Below are positions 1 through 8,518 of a stretch of DNA of 38,153 nt, one piece after another. Position 1 is the first letter of the stretch; each line of letters starts with the position of its first letter. The translations under genes were made by a program, and so were the position numbers. The DNA is from RGIG5612 sp963599255 (lineage in GTDB: Bacteria; Bacillota; Clostridia; Lachnospirales; Lachnospiraceae), in assembly GCA_963599255.1 (NCBI GenBank), contig CAVBWS010000015.1, forward strand, positions 1-38,153. The letters run 5' to 3'. A model generated the notes under the pieces. The model had not been told where the DNA came from and did no database searches. It saw only the letters and a program-made list of their open reading frames with translations.

Positions 1-284
1 GGATGGTTTATACTGTTCAATTATCAATGTTCTGTACTGTCTCGCGACAGCTTGCTAATAATATCACCTCACCAAGGGTTTGTCAACAAGTTTTTTATCT
101 TTTTTCTTTTTGTTTTTCGGTGTCTCTTAATCATTCCATCACACCGCCAAATCCTCAGTATCGATTTATCATTGTGCATCGCCGCTGTTCGCATCGGCTG
201 AATATTTATATCATATGCCCAGACCTTTTTCCAGTGGATAAGATAATTTTTTCTCCACATATTTAACAGTTCTCATTAACTTAT
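1..284. other. Left-edge stretch without a recognisable gene
   Basis: No open frame here has a ribosome-binding site or recognisable protein features. The stretch is AT-rich. It contains a short palindrome near 37-50 (CTGTC/GACAG around TCGC) and a one-mismatch DnaA-box-like 9-mer at 233-241 (AGTGGATAA). It probably belongs to an intergenic region that continues left of the window. Confidence 0.5.
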
Positions 285-542
285 CCACAAAAGTCCCAGA
301 CAGTGTCTATACAATTATGTAAGCTTGCTTGTATAATTGTATAGACATTAGATGGGCTAATCTATATGAGCATCTTCAGAAAACCCGCATTGCGCGTTTT
401 CTTCGTTGTCGCGGTATTCGCCAAATGATCATACAAGCATGGTCACTTGGCTCATTACTTCGCGCAAGTGGAGCGATAGCTCGGAGTGCGAATATAGATG
501 GATTGCGTAAGCACGCATGTGCGCAGCAATCCACTTTTGTGG
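285..542 (+). repeat. Structured repeat element, copy A (four-way junction, covarying with copy C)
   Basis: Seen in sequence: the ends pair (CCACAAAAG 285-293 with CTTTTGTGG 534-542) and enclose three hairpins. P2 spans 295-356: CCCA/TGGG at the base, then a 14-bp perfect stem 305-318/333-346, with GCTTGC near the tip. A CTA linker (357-359) follows. P3 is ATCTATAT 360-367 with ATATAGAT 492-499; it has GA/GA just inside, a GCA/TGC pair block, and a terminal GAGC-GATA-GCTC hairpin at 471-482. P4 is GGATTGC 500-506 with GCAATCC 526-532 and an inner GCAC/GTGC stem. P3 carries about 92 extra nt (373-464) that copy C lacks, including an AGAAAAC/GTTTTCT hairpin. Function is unknown. The match to copy C at 37901-38074 defines the family. 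The plus strand is taken as sense because the GA/GA step and GATA loop fall there. Confidence 0.75.
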
Positions 543-545
543 TTC

Positions 546-654
546 ATATCGTATTGCAATGATGCTTGCTCGCACAGATGTACAGGCATTGGACGGGCTA
601 ACCCGCATGATCACGCAGGACGAAAGACCGAAGTGCAGGTTGAATTACGCATAT
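546..654 (+). repeat. Structured repeat element, degenerate copy B
   Basis: Directly follows copy A. It keeps GCTTGC (564-569), GGGCTA (595-600, the same as copy A at 354-359), the P3 base AACC/GGTT with GCA/TGC, and a GGAC-GAAA-GACC tip hairpin. The GGATTGC hairpin (P4) is absent. The closing stem is weak (ATAT-GTAT against ATTAC-ATAT). Probably a decayed or P4-less member of the family. Confidence 0.5.
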
Positions 655-667
655 AGATAGACCAACT

Positions 668-706
668 AAAAAAGGAATGTCTCCATATATATGAAGGCAT
701 CCCTTT
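668..706 (-). terminator. Rho-independent terminator of the opp operon
   Basis: On the minus strand a stem of about 13 bp (GGGATGCCTTCAT pairing with ATGGAGACATTCC, one mismatch and two wobbles) is followed by a run of six T. It lies 39 nt after the oppF stop and ends the opp transcript. Confidence 0.85.
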
Positions 707-744
707 TCATCTTTATTCTGTTAACTTTATTTTTAATTACTTGC

Positions 745-1695
745 TTAAAGCTGCGCCTGTGATTTCCACTTCTCTATTTCTTCAGGTGTTCCGTGAACAT
801 AATGTTTGCCGCTTATTAATGTAAGTTCTCCCTTATTGTAATCTATACCGCTTGTTGCATAATCATATTCTTCTGCAACCCTGCCTTTTTCAACTCTCGG
901 ATTTGGGCTCGGTATAGCTGACAGCAGGCTCCTGGTATACGGATGAAGCGGATTAGTGAAGATCTCTTCCGTGGTTCCGGTTTCAAGCATTCTTCCCAAA
1001 TGCAGAACACCTATTCTGTCCGAAATGTACTTAACCATAGAAAGATCATGGGCAATGAACAGATATGCGGCTCCTGTTTCTTCCTGGATGTCTTTCATAA
1101 GATTAACTACCTGTGCCTGTATCGAAACATCAAGTGCAGATATACATTCGTCTGCTATGATAAGATCAGGATTCATAATAAGCGCCCTGGCAATACCTAC
1201 TCGCTGTCTCTGGCCGCCGGAGAACTGGTAAGGATACCTGTCATAATGCTCGGCAGCAAGTCCGACCTTGGCAAGGATTGCATCTATGTGGGTCTTTCTT
1301 TCTTCCTTTGTTTTGTACATATGGTGAATATCCAGACCCTCGCCGATAATATCGCCGATTTTCTTTCTCGGATTAAGAGAGGCCATAGGATCCTGGAATA
1401 TCATCTGCATTTTCGTTCTCAGAAGATTCTTGGTTTCCTTATCCATCTTGCCTGATATATCTGCGCCCTTGAAGGTGATCTTACCGGCTGTAGGATCATA
1501 CAAACGAATAATTCCTCGACCTATAGTTGTCTTTCCTGAACCTGATTCACCAACAAGGCCATATGTTTCTCCCGGATATATCTCGAAGCTTACATCATCT
1601 ACTGCCTTTACAACAAATGAACCTGATTTGAAATACTGTTTCATGTGCTCGACCTTAAGGATCGGCTCTGTATTATAATTTGCCGGCATCTGCAT
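745..1695 (-). CDS. oppF: Oligopeptide ABC transporter ATP-binding protein OppF
   Basis: One of the two cytoplasmic ATPases powering the peptide importer encoded by this operon. The 316-residue protein has Walker A GESGSGKTT (about 49-57), the Q-loop QDP near 101-103, an FSGGQ signature near 158-162 and Walker B LIIADE near 178-183. The C-terminal oligopeptide-transporter extension (HPYTRSLLSAIP) is typical of OppD/OppF. After Walker B it reads ECISALD where many family members have EPVSALD; the catalytic Glu is kept. It is the last gene of the operon and overlaps oppD by 23 nt, so translation is probably coupled. AAAGGAGG lies just before the ATG; an in-frame ATG two codons later is an equally possible start. 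Substrate could be oligo- or dipeptides. Confidence 0.92.
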   Translation of the reverse strand: MQMPANYNTEPILKVEHMKQYFKSGSFVVKAVDDVSFEIYPGETYGLVGESGSGKTTIGRGIIRLYDPTAGKITFKGADISGKMDKETKNLLRTKMQMIFQDPMASLNPRKKIGDIIGEGLDIHHMYKTKEERKTHIDAILAKVGLAAEHYDRYPYQFSGGQRQRVGIARALIMNPDLIIADECISALDVSIQAQVVNLMKDIQEETGAAYLFIAHDLSMVKYISDRIGVLHLGRMLETGTTEEIFTNPLHPYTRSLLSAIPSPNPRVEKGRVAEEYDYATSGIDYNKGELTLISGKHYVHGTPEEIEKWKSQAQL

Positions 1696-2758
1696 TTGCC
1701 TCCTTTAACATTCGTGCAATACGCTTCTGCAATTCAGCTGGCATCTCTACCTTAGGTGCTCTTGGATCAAGAAGCCAGGTAGCTGCGCTGTGTGTGTCAG
1801 AGACTTTGAACATCGGCGGCTCGGCAATGGAGTCAATCTTCAAAGCGTACTGATTTCTAGGTGCAAAAGCATCACCCTTTACTTCATGAAGAAGGTTCGG
1901 CGGTGATCCCGGAATAGTATACAGACGTGAATCATCTGTATCCAGGTCAGGCATGGCTGAAAGAAGTCCCCATGTATACGGGTGCTTCGGATCATAGAAG
2001 ATCTCTTCTATGTTACCGACTTCTACTATCTTGCCTGCATACATTACATTTACATAGTCTGCAACCTTGGCAACAACTCCCAGGTCATGGGTAATATATA
2101 TAACGGATATTCCGTATGTTTCCTGCAATTTCTTGATAAGCTCCAGGATCTTAGCCTGAATGGTAACGTCAAGAGCCGTGGTAGGCTCATCGCAGATAAG
2201 CAGATCCGGATTACAGGAAATAGCTATGGCTATAACTATTCTCTGTCTCATACCGCCCGAAAGCTGGTGCGGATACTGCTTCATTCGCTTGGCCGGTTCT
2301 GTTATGCCAACCTCCCCCAGCAATTTAACAGCACGCTCTGCTGCCTGCTGTCTGGAAAGACCCAGATGCATTATCATGCCTTCCATCAGCTGCTTGCCTA
2401 TTGTCATGGTGGGGTCAAGCGATGTCATAGGATCCTGGAATATCATGGCAACCTTGCGTCCGTTGATATTTTTCCTGATCCACTTCTTAGGCTGTTTAAG
2501 AATATCTACTTCTTTAGTAGTTCCGTCATTTTCTTTATATCTGAAGATTATCTCACCGCTGTTTATAACGGCATTTCCTGCCAGAATACCCATAGCTGTC
2601 TTCATAACAACGGATTTGCCGGAGCCGGACTCGCCAACTACTGCTACCGTCTCGCCTCGTTCCAGATCGATATTAACTCCTCTGATCGCATGAACCGGAC
2701 CTGCAGAAGTAGTAAAGGTAATGTCAAGGTTTTTTATCTCAAGTATTTTATCTGCCAT
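1673..2758 (-). CDS. oppD: Oligopeptide ABC transporter ATP-binding protein OppD
   Basis: Second ATPase subunit, expected to pair with OppF under the OppB/OppC pore. The 361 residues carry Walker A GESGSGKS (about 42-49), signature LSGGM near 166-170, Walker B LLICDEPTTALD near 186-197, the H-loop region ITHDLGVVA, and the C-terminal oligopeptide domain (HPYTWGLLSAMP, then PGSPPNL). The C-terminal domain lacks the cysteine-rich cluster seen in some OppD proteins. A GGGGTG purine stretch precedes the ATG. It starts 14 nt after the oppC stop and overlaps oppF at its end. Confidence 0.92.
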   Translation of the reverse strand: MADKILEIKNLDITFTTSAGPVHAIRGVNIDLERGETVAVVGESGSGKSVVMKTAMGILAGNAVINSGEIIFRYKENDGTTKEVDILKQPKKWIRKNINGRKVAMIFQDPMTSLDPTMTIGKQLMEGMIMHLGLSRQQAAERAVKLLGEVGITEPAKRMKQYPHQLSGGMRQRIVIAIAISCNPDLLICDEPTTALDVTIQAKILELIKKLQETYGISVIYITHDLGVVAKVADYVNVMYAGKIVEVGNIEEIFYDPKHPYTWGLLSAMPDLDTDDSRLYTIPGSPPNLLHEVKGDAFAPRNQYALKIDSIAEPPMFKVSDTHSAATWLLDPRAPKVEMPAELQKRIARMLKEANADAGKL

Positions 2759-2772
2759 TCTCTCACACCCCC

Positions 2773-3834
2773 TTACATATCTTCAATACGTGGCGCCAAT
2801 GCTTCACGAAGTCCGTCACCTACGAAGTTAAATGCCAGCATCAAAAATGCCAGAACCAATATTGGCGGCAGTATCTGATACGGCAGTGTTGTGATATTGT
2901 TAAATCCGTCCTCAATAAGAGAACCGACAGAACACTGCGGAAGCATAATACCTACGCCGACGAAACTCAAGAAAGCTTCTGTAAAGATAGCTGTAGGAAT
3001 AGAGAACATCATCTGTGTGATGATAGGTCCGATTGTATTAGGAAGAACGTCTTTGAAAATAATTCTTCCGTTGCGCGCTCCCAGGGTACGGCTGGCCATA
3101 ATATATTCCATTCCACGGATCTTGAACATCTCGGCACGAGCGATCTTGCTCATACCGATCCATTCCGTGAGAAGCAGTGCAACTATAACAAGTCCTATGC
3201 CCTTAGTCATGAAGGTGGCCAACACGCCTACGATAACCAGACGAGGTATCGAGTTGGCAATTTCAACAATTCTCTGCATGATATTATCCGTGATGCCTCC
3301 GAAGAAACCGGATATCAAACCATAGCTCATGCCGATTATCATGTCGATAAAAATAGTTACAAATGCAATAAGAAGAGATACTCTGGCGCCGTACCATACA
3401 CGAGTCCATAAGTCACGACCTAACGAGTCTGTTCCAAATACAAATGTATATTCTGCGAAGTTATCATCATAATCCTCGCCGGTAAATAACTTATGCAGCC
3501 AAGGAATATGAGGAGACATGCTCTTCGCTACGACTTCCTTGCCGGTTTCTTCATCATAATAAGAAACGATATCGCTGTAGCCGTAATTATTTATGCTGGG
3601 ACCAATAAGTGCCAGTATTATAATAAGCACTATTATTACAAGACCAATTACTGCTCTTGCGTTCTTAAAGAATCGTGTTGCAACTCCTTTCCAGAATCCC
3701 TGCGAAGCGAAGTTTCTGTCGGTATTAATGTCCATATTGACATCAAGAACGAAATCCTCCGCTGTAGGAGTATATGCATTTTCCGCATTTAATTCAGCCT
3801 GCGAAACACTGTTTGTTGTGTTCTTCTTGCTCAT
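2773..3834 (-). CDS. oppC: Oligopeptide ABC transporter permease OppC
   Basis: Integral membrane permease of the peptide importer. The 353-residue protein has a charged, Asn/Asp-rich cytoplasmic N-terminus of about 50 residues, a first membrane helix (AVIGLVIIVLIIILALIG), a periplasm-facing loop containing GTDSLGRDLWTR (the usual OppC/DppC motif), then five further helices. The coupling loop for the ATPases reads ASRTLGARNGRIIFKDVLPN. It overlaps oppB by 4 nt (ATGA), a sign of coupled translation. Confidence 0.92.
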   Translation of the reverse strand: MSKKNTTNSVSQAELNAENAYTPTAEDFVLDVNMDINTDRNFASQGFWKGVATRFFKNARAVIGLVIIVLIIILALIGPSINNYGYSDIVSYYDEETGKEVVAKSMSPHIPWLHKLFTGEDYDDNFAEYTFVFGTDSLGRDLWTRVWYGARVSLLIAFVTIFIDMIIGMSYGLISGFFGGITDNIMQRIVEIANSIPRLVIVGVLATFMTKGIGLVIVALLLTEWIGMSKIARAEMFKIRGMEYIMASRTLGARNGRIIFKDVLPNTIGPIITQMMFSIPTAIFTEAFLSFVGVGIMLPQCSVGSLIEDGFNNITTLPYQILPPILVLAFLMLAFNFVGDGLREALAPRIEDM

Positions 3835-4838
3835 GCCTGTGCTGTTGCCTCCCCTTGTGCTTTAGATTTTTCCTGATCCTTGTCTCTTCTGGAACTGCCC
3901 TTCGGTCTTGAAAGTCTTATTCTAGGATCCAACAGACCATAGATGATATCAAGTACAAGCATTATACCTATGTATAATGCAGAATATAAAATGCCCAGTG
4001 CAAGAACATAGTTGTAGTCAATACCTTCACCTGTAATAGCATCAACCATTAATTTGCCTATACCATTAATTCCGTAAATTTTCTCAACAACCAGTGCTCC
4101 TGTAAGAAGGTCTACGATCAACGGTGCTATTACGGTTACAATAGGTATCAATGCATTTCTTAATATATGCCTGGTAACAAGCTTGGTTCCGTACATACCC
4201 TTGGATTCTGCAAGCAGTACATAATCGCTGTCCATTACTTCGATCATTTCATTTCTGGTAAACCTGGCTACCGTGCTCATTGAAAACAGCGATAACGACA
4301 ATGCCGGCATTATCGAAGAAATCAGGAACTTTCTTGCGCTAAAGTAAAACGGAAATATCGTCAGCTTATATGCAAAGAAGTATTGCAGGAATATCATAAA
4401 TACATATGACGGAATGCACACGCCGATGATTGATAAAACCGTACAGAATACATCCCAGAATTTTCCTCGATTTAACGCTGCCGCTATACCCAATATAAGG
4501 CCAATTAATACACCGAAGCAGATTGCTATACCGCCGATCTTGAATGAATTGGACATGGCGGTAGGAAGAACTGTTGATATCGGGGCTCCGTTATAAAGAG
4601 ATGAACCCTTACCAAAACTTCCGGTTTCTACTATATCCTTTAAATAATTGCCGAACTGTACAAGAATAGGATCATCCAATCCCATCTCAGCACGTTTGGC
4701 TGCTATTGCTTCATCGGTCATACGTTCAGACGGAAATGGATTGCCCGGCATGATACGAACAAGCAAAAACAGCAAAAATGTTATTATAAACAGTGTGACA
4801 ATAGCCATTACGACTCGTTTGATTATGTACTTGGCCAT
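3831..4838 (-). CDS. oppB: Oligopeptide ABC transporter permease OppB
   Basis: Partner permease of OppC. The 335 residues begin with the typical MAKYIIKRVVMAIVTLFIIT first helix. They carry the PGNPF motif and the EAA coupling loop (LLAESKGMYGTKLVTRHILRNALIPIVT), and end in a Lys/Arg-rich tail. GGGAG precedes the ATG. It follows oppA after 168 nt that contain a strong stem-loop but no second promoter I can see, so it is probably transcribed by read-through from oppA. Confidence 0.92.
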   Translation of the reverse strand: MAKYIIKRVVMAIVTLFIITFLLFLLVRIMPGNPFPSERMTDEAIAAKRAEMGLDDPILVQFGNYLKDIVETGSFGKGSSLYNGAPISTVLPTAMSNSFKIGGIAICFGVLIGLILGIAAALNRGKFWDVFCTVLSIIGVCIPSYVFMIFLQYFFAYKLTIFPFYFSARKFLISSIMPALSLSLFSMSTVARFTRNEMIEVMDSDYVLLAESKGMYGTKLVTRHILRNALIPIVTVIAPLIVDLLTGALVVEKIYGINGIGKLMVDAITGEGIDYNYVLALGILYSALYIGIMLVLDIIYGLLDPRIRLSRPKGSSRRDKDQEKSKAQGEATAQA

Positions 4839-4945
4839 GTTTTCTCCCTAATATTTCCAAAATATTCTTCTGTTCAAAGGTTCTCTCAAAAGTTGCTGTA
4901 CACACATACCTTCGTGATATCATCAAACAGTTATAAATGCATTTA

Positions 4946-4972
4946 TCAGAGCGGCTTATAGAGCCGCTCTGA
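4946..4972 (-). promoter_or_regulatory. Intercistronic stem-loop between oppA and oppB
   Basis: A perfect 11-bp stem (TCAGAGCGGCT 4946-4956 with AGCCGCTCTGA 4962-4972) with a 5-nt loop sits 34 nt after the oppA stop. No T-run follows on the minus strand, so it is better read as an RNA-stabilising or partial-termination element than a full terminator. This would favour binding protein over permeases. Confidence 0.7.
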
Positions 4973-5006
4973 CAGATTGATTTAAAATACAAATTTGTAA
5001 ATCTGA

Positions 5007-6680
5007 TTAGTTTGCAAATGTAGCATTCTTATAAACTCTGTTAAGTGCTACCGGATGGAATTCAACACCTTCAAGACCACTTGCGATCAGGTTTGAATTA
5101 GCCTTGGTATATAAAGGTGCGATAACTGCTTCCTGCATAACAAGAGCTTCTGCATCATACAGTGCTGCCCAACGAGCATCATAATCTGTTACATATGCGC
5201 CTGATGTGCAGTCCTTGATCAGCTGATCATACTCTTCATTGCTCCAGAAGCCATAGTTGTTAGAATTGTTTGTGATCCACATTCCTAAGTATGTCATAGG
5301 GTCAGCATAGTCAGGTCCCCAACGTGTAAGAGCTATGCAATAATCATCATTCTGCATCTTCTCAAGACGTTCTGCCTTAGTCATTGCCTGAAGGTCAATT
5401 GTCACTCCAGGAAGAGCTGATTCAACCTGCTCCTTGATAGCCTGTGCAACCTTAGCAACTTCATCACCTTCGTTGTTGCCGTAGATTACTGTAAACTGGA
5501 ATGTATCTGTTCCTAATTCTGCTTTAGCTGTCTCATAGTATGCCTGAGCCTTCTCAACATCATATGAGCAGTATTCTGCAAATTTTGTCTGGTCAGCAGA
5601 GAAGTCCTCGCCTGTTGTTGCACTTGCTGCAAACTGTGGAGGAACTGCTGTATATGTTGCAATAGAACCATCCATTACATAGTTGTCAACCAGAGATTCT
5701 CTGTCGATAGCATTTGTAATAGCAAGTCTTAAGTTAACATTTGCAAGAGAACCATCGCTTGAGTTGTTAGCTGTCTGGCTGAATGAGAGATACCACATGT
5801 AACCAGCGCCTGTAACCTTAAGATTTGATGATAATGATTCATCTGCCTGAACTGCTGCTACCTGATCACCACTTACGATAGCGATATCAAGGTTGCCGCT
5901 CTTAAATCCTGTAAGAGCCTGGTCAGAAGATCCGACTACCTGATATGTGATAGAATCAAGGCTAACCTTGTCTGCATCATAGTAGTCAGGGTTCTTAACT
6001 ACTGTAAGGCTTGCTGCACCCGGGATATAGTCATCAAGGATGAATGCACCGTTGCTCAGGTATGTTGAAGGGCTTGTTCCGTATACACCATCGCCGCAGC
6101 TCTCATAGAAAGCCTGATTGATTGGGTAGAATGCAGGGAAGTACATAAGTGATGGGAAGAATGATACAGGAACTTCAAGTTCTACCTGCAGAGTCTTGTC
6201 ATCAATTGCTGTAACGCCCAGTGTTTCAACATCTGCCTCACCGCTCATGATAGCATCAGCATTCTTAACAGCACCAACTGATGTACTATACATATAGTTG
6301 TATTCTACATTGGCTGTCATTGCTAATCTCCATGCATAAACGAAGTCATTAGCTGTAACAGGTTCACCATTTGACCAATTAGCATCTTCTCTAAGATGGA
6401 ATGTGTATGTTAAACCATCTTCTGATACATCCCATGATTCAGCAATAGCAGGAACTGCTGCACCGTCGGCATCCATCTGTGTAAGACCGTCGATGCAGTC
6501 TGCGATAACTTCAAATGAATCACCGTCTGTAGCAAGGTTAGTATCAAGTGACATTACATTGCTGGCTAACATTACATAAATGTCGCCGCCCTGGTCTGCA
6601 GATACTGATACAGCGCCAAAAAGTGTAGCCACCATGGCAGCTGACAGAAGTGCAGCCATCATTTTCTTGAATTTCTTCAT
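5007..6680 (-). CDS. oppA: Extracellular oligopeptide-binding protein OppA (signal peptide without lipobox)
   Basis: Substrate-binding protein (family 5) that captures peptides outside the membrane and hands them to OppBC. The 557-residue protein starts with a Lys-rich n-region and hydrophobic core, then a type I signal peptidase site near SVSA-DQ (about residue 29). No cysteine follows an LxxC-type box, unusual for a Gram-positive binding protein. The family core is clear: EDGLTYTFHLREDANWSNG, TANDFVYAWRLA, then the C-terminal YADPMTYLGMW and LYTKANSNLI segments. AGGAGG lies 5 nt before the ATG, so the start is secure. First gene of the opp operon. Confidence 0.9.
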   Translation of the reverse strand: MKKFKKMMAALLSAAMVATLFGAVSVSADQGGDIYVMLASNVMSLDTNLATDGDSFEVIADCIDGLTQMDADGAAVPAIAESWDVSEDGLTYTFHLREDANWSNGEPVTANDFVYAWRLAMTANVEYNYMYSTSVGAVKNADAIMSGEADVETLGVTAIDDKTLQVELEVPVSFFPSLMYFPAFYPINQAFYESCGDGVYGTSPSTYLSNGAFILDDYIPGAASLTVVKNPDYYDADKVSLDSITYQVVGSSDQALTGFKSGNLDIAIVSGDQVAAVQADESLSSNLKVTGAGYMWYLSFSQTANNSSDGSLANVNLRLAITNAIDRESLVDNYVMDGSIATYTAVPPQFAASATTGEDFSADQTKFAEYCSYDVEKAQAYYETAKAELGTDTFQFTVIYGNNEGDEVAKVAQAIKEQVESALPGVTIDLQAMTKAERLEKMQNDDYCIALTRWGPDYADPMTYLGMWITNNSNNYGFWSNEEYDQLIKDCTSGAYVTDYDARWAALYDAEALVMQEAVIAPLYTKANSNLIASGLEGVEFHPVALNRVYKNATFAN

Positions 6681-6758
6681 AATTACCTCCTGTTAAAATT
6701 GTGTAATTTATCTGATAGCACGCCGTAACAGCGGTATACTAAAAAATAATCAGGAAAA

Positions 6759-6787
6759 AATTTACCACAATGCCTTGATAAAGTCAA
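6759..6787 (-). promoter_or_regulatory. Putative promoter of the opp operon
   Basis: On the minus strand TTGACT (6782-6787) and TAAATT (6759-6764) are separated by exactly 17 nt, about 80 nt before the oppA start. It is the best sigma-A-like match in the 393-nt gap. Confidence 0.6.
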
Positions 6788-6811
6788 TTGGCTGCATATA
6801 GGAATAATTGG

Positions 6812-6826
6812 TTTGTATTATACAAA
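6812..6826. promoter_or_regulatory. Palindrome upstream of the opp promoter
   Basis: TTTGTAT-T-ATACAAA is a perfect 7+1+7 palindrome lying 24 nt upstream of the -35 box. Its position suits an activator or repressor site. The regulator is unknown. Confidence 0.35.
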
Positions 6827-6984
6827 AAATTCATGTATACAATCATCTCTTCCATATGCCGTAAAGTCCTTATCCTACCGGAGCCCTACCAAAAGTGTAG
6901 TCACTCACGCAGATTTTCTGATCATACAAGTGTACATTCCTTGCGGTACATTTTTACGCAATAGTAAGGATGTTTTCTAATGCA

Positions 6985-7028
6985 AAAATAAAAGGAGCCG
7001 GCGTGCCTTAAGACACATCAGCTCCTTT
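6985..7028 (-). terminator. Terminator of the pyrimidine operon
   Basis: AAAGGAGC (6991-6998) pairs with GCTCCTTT (7021-7028), with partly paired bases inside. On the minus strand the stem is followed by TTTTATTTTT. It lies 46 nt beyond the pyrI stop. Confidence 0.8.
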
Positions 7029-7073
7029 GCTTGCCGTTAAGTTACCACATAAACCCTAAAAAATCAATAACAT

Positions 7074-7490
7074 TTATTTGGCTCTGGTATCGCAGTACAT
7101 ACACCTGTACTCACCCTTGTTTCTGTCGGTAAGTACAAATACGTGTTCTATTTCCTGCTCTGTAGTAGTAATGCAGCGCGGATTTTTGCATTTTATGATA
7201 TTTACCAGCTTATCAGGAAGTTCTATTTTTCTTTTTTCCTTACATATCTCATTTTCGATAATATTTACCGTGGCATCAGGACTTATAAAACTGATCATAT
7301 CAAGGTTGATATCTATATCAGAATCAATTTTAATTATATCCTTTCTGCCCATTTTGACACTTGGCGCGTTTTTGATAACCGCAACCTGACAGTCAAGCTT
7401 ATCAAGTCCTAACATATTATACAGCTTCATGGCATTGCCTGCCGTAATATGATCTATAACTATGCCATTTTTTATGGAATCGATCTTCAC
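7074..7490 (-). CDS. pyrI: Aspartate carbamoyltransferase regulatory chain PyrI
   Basis: Regulatory subunit that binds nucleotides and assembles with PyrB into the allosteric transcarbamoylase. The 138 residues show the N-terminal allosteric domain (IKNGIVIDHITAGNA) and the C-terminal zinc domain with four cysteines at 101, 106, 130 and 133 (CKNPRC ... CMYC). It is slightly shorter than the enteric form (about 153). The start is GTG with GGAGG 8 nt upstream. It is the last gene of the pyr operon, 107 nt after pyrB; that gap has a TGCAATG/CATTGCA inverted repeat near 7533-7554. Confidence 0.93.
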   Translation of the reverse strand: MKIDSIKNGIVIDHITAGNAMKLYNMLGLDKLDCQVAVIKNAPSVKMGRKDIIKIDSDIDINLDMISFISPDATVNIIENEICKEKRKIELPDKLVNIIKCKNPRCITTTEQEIEHVFVLTDRNKGEYRCMYCDTRAK

Positions 7491-7597
7491 CTTTTATTCC
7501 TCCCGCAATAAAGCCTATGACCATTATACTTTGCAATGCGGCTTAACATTGCATTGACATTTATTCATCATCAGGCAAATCCTGTTTCATCACATTC

Positions 7598-8518
7598 TTA
7601 CTGAACCTTTATATTCAGAAGCTTCATTATAAGTGCCATCCTCATAAGTTTGCCATAATATGTCTGCCTGAAATAGCAGGCTCTCGGGTCATCATCCACC
7701 GCAACGGAAATCTCATTTACCCTAGGCAGCGGATGCATAACGATCATATCCTCACGAGCCAATTTCATTTTATCTGTTGTAAGAATATAGCTGTCCTTAA
7801 GTCTTAAGTAATCCTCTTCATTAAAGAAACGTTCCTTCTGGACTCTGGTCATATATAAGATATCCAGATCACCTATCACATCATCAAGCGAAGTGCTCTG
7901 AACATAAGGAATGTTCTTGTCCTTAATATATTCCTGCTTAACAAAACTCGGCAGCTTCAATTCCTCCGGCGAAATTAATACAAACTTGACATTTTTATAT
8001 CTGGACATGGCTTCAATAAGAGAGTGAACTGTACGCCCGAATTTAAGGTCGCCGCATAGACCAATGGTAAGATTATCAAATCGTCCCTTCTCATGATGAA
8101 TCGTAAGAAGATCTGCCAAGGTTTGTGTCGGATGATAATGTCCGCCATCTCCGGCATTTATAACAGGAACACGTGCATGCTTGGCAGCTACTATCGGCGC
8201 TCCCTCTTTAGGATGTCTCATGGCAATAATATCTGAATATCCGCTTACAATAGCAATTGTATCCGCAACACTCTCTCCCTTAGAAGCAGATGAAGATGAT
8301 GCTTCGGAAAATCCCAGAACCTCTCCGCCCAGTGAAAGCATAGCCGATTCAAAACTAAGCCTTGTTCTGGTAGACGGCTCATAAAACAGAGTTGCTAATA
8401 TCTTGTGTTTGCAGACATCCTGATATTTTTCCGGATTTTCATAAATATCATCTGCCACAGCAATAAGCTCATCTATTTCCTCAACCGTAAGGTCCAGTAT
8501 ATTAATGAGATTTCTCAT
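7598..8518 (-). CDS. pyrB: Aspartate carbamoyltransferase catalytic chain PyrB
   Basis: Condenses carbamoyl phosphate with aspartate to N-carbamoyl-aspartate, the committed pyrimidine step. The 306-residue length is normal. The carbamoyl-phosphate motif FYEPSTRTRLSFE (STRTR at about 49-53), GDGGHYHPTQTL and HPLPRVNEI are all intact. The start ATG is preceded by AGGAGG and overlaps the pyrE stop by 4 nt. Presence of pyrI beside it indicates the regulated catalytic-regulatory holoenzyme. Confidence 0.95.
   Translation of the reverse strand: MRNLINILDLTVEEIDELIAVADDIYENPEKYQDVCKHKILATLFYEPSTRTRLSFESAMLSLGGEVLGFSEASSSSASKGESVADTIAIVSGYSDIIAMRHPKEGAPIVAAKHARVPVINAGDGGHYHPTQTLADLLTIHHEKGRFDNLTIGLCGDLKFGRTVHSLIEAMSRYKNVKFVLISPEELKLPSFVKQEYIKDKNIPYVQSTSLDDVIGDLDILYMTRVQKERFFNEEDYLRLKDSYILTTDKMKLAREDMIVMHPLPRVNEISVAVDDDPRACYFRQTYYGKLMRMALIMKLLNIKVQ

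Noticed and set aside
3..266. 87-codon plus-strand ORF at the left edge
   Set aside because: Biased, low-complexity translation and no start signal.
233..289. DnaA-box pair (AGTGGATAA and perfect TTATCCACA) as a DnaA-titration site
   Set aside because: Only one perfect box; its last five bases are the P1 strand of repeat copy A, and the site is 34 kb from the origin. Chance is likely.
329..562. 77-codon plus-strand ORF
   Set aside because: Lies across the hairpins of repeat copy A, with no ribosome-binding site and no protein-like composition.
6911..6925. CodY-like site upstream of opp
   Set aside because: About four mismatches to the 15-bp consensus, and far from the promoter.
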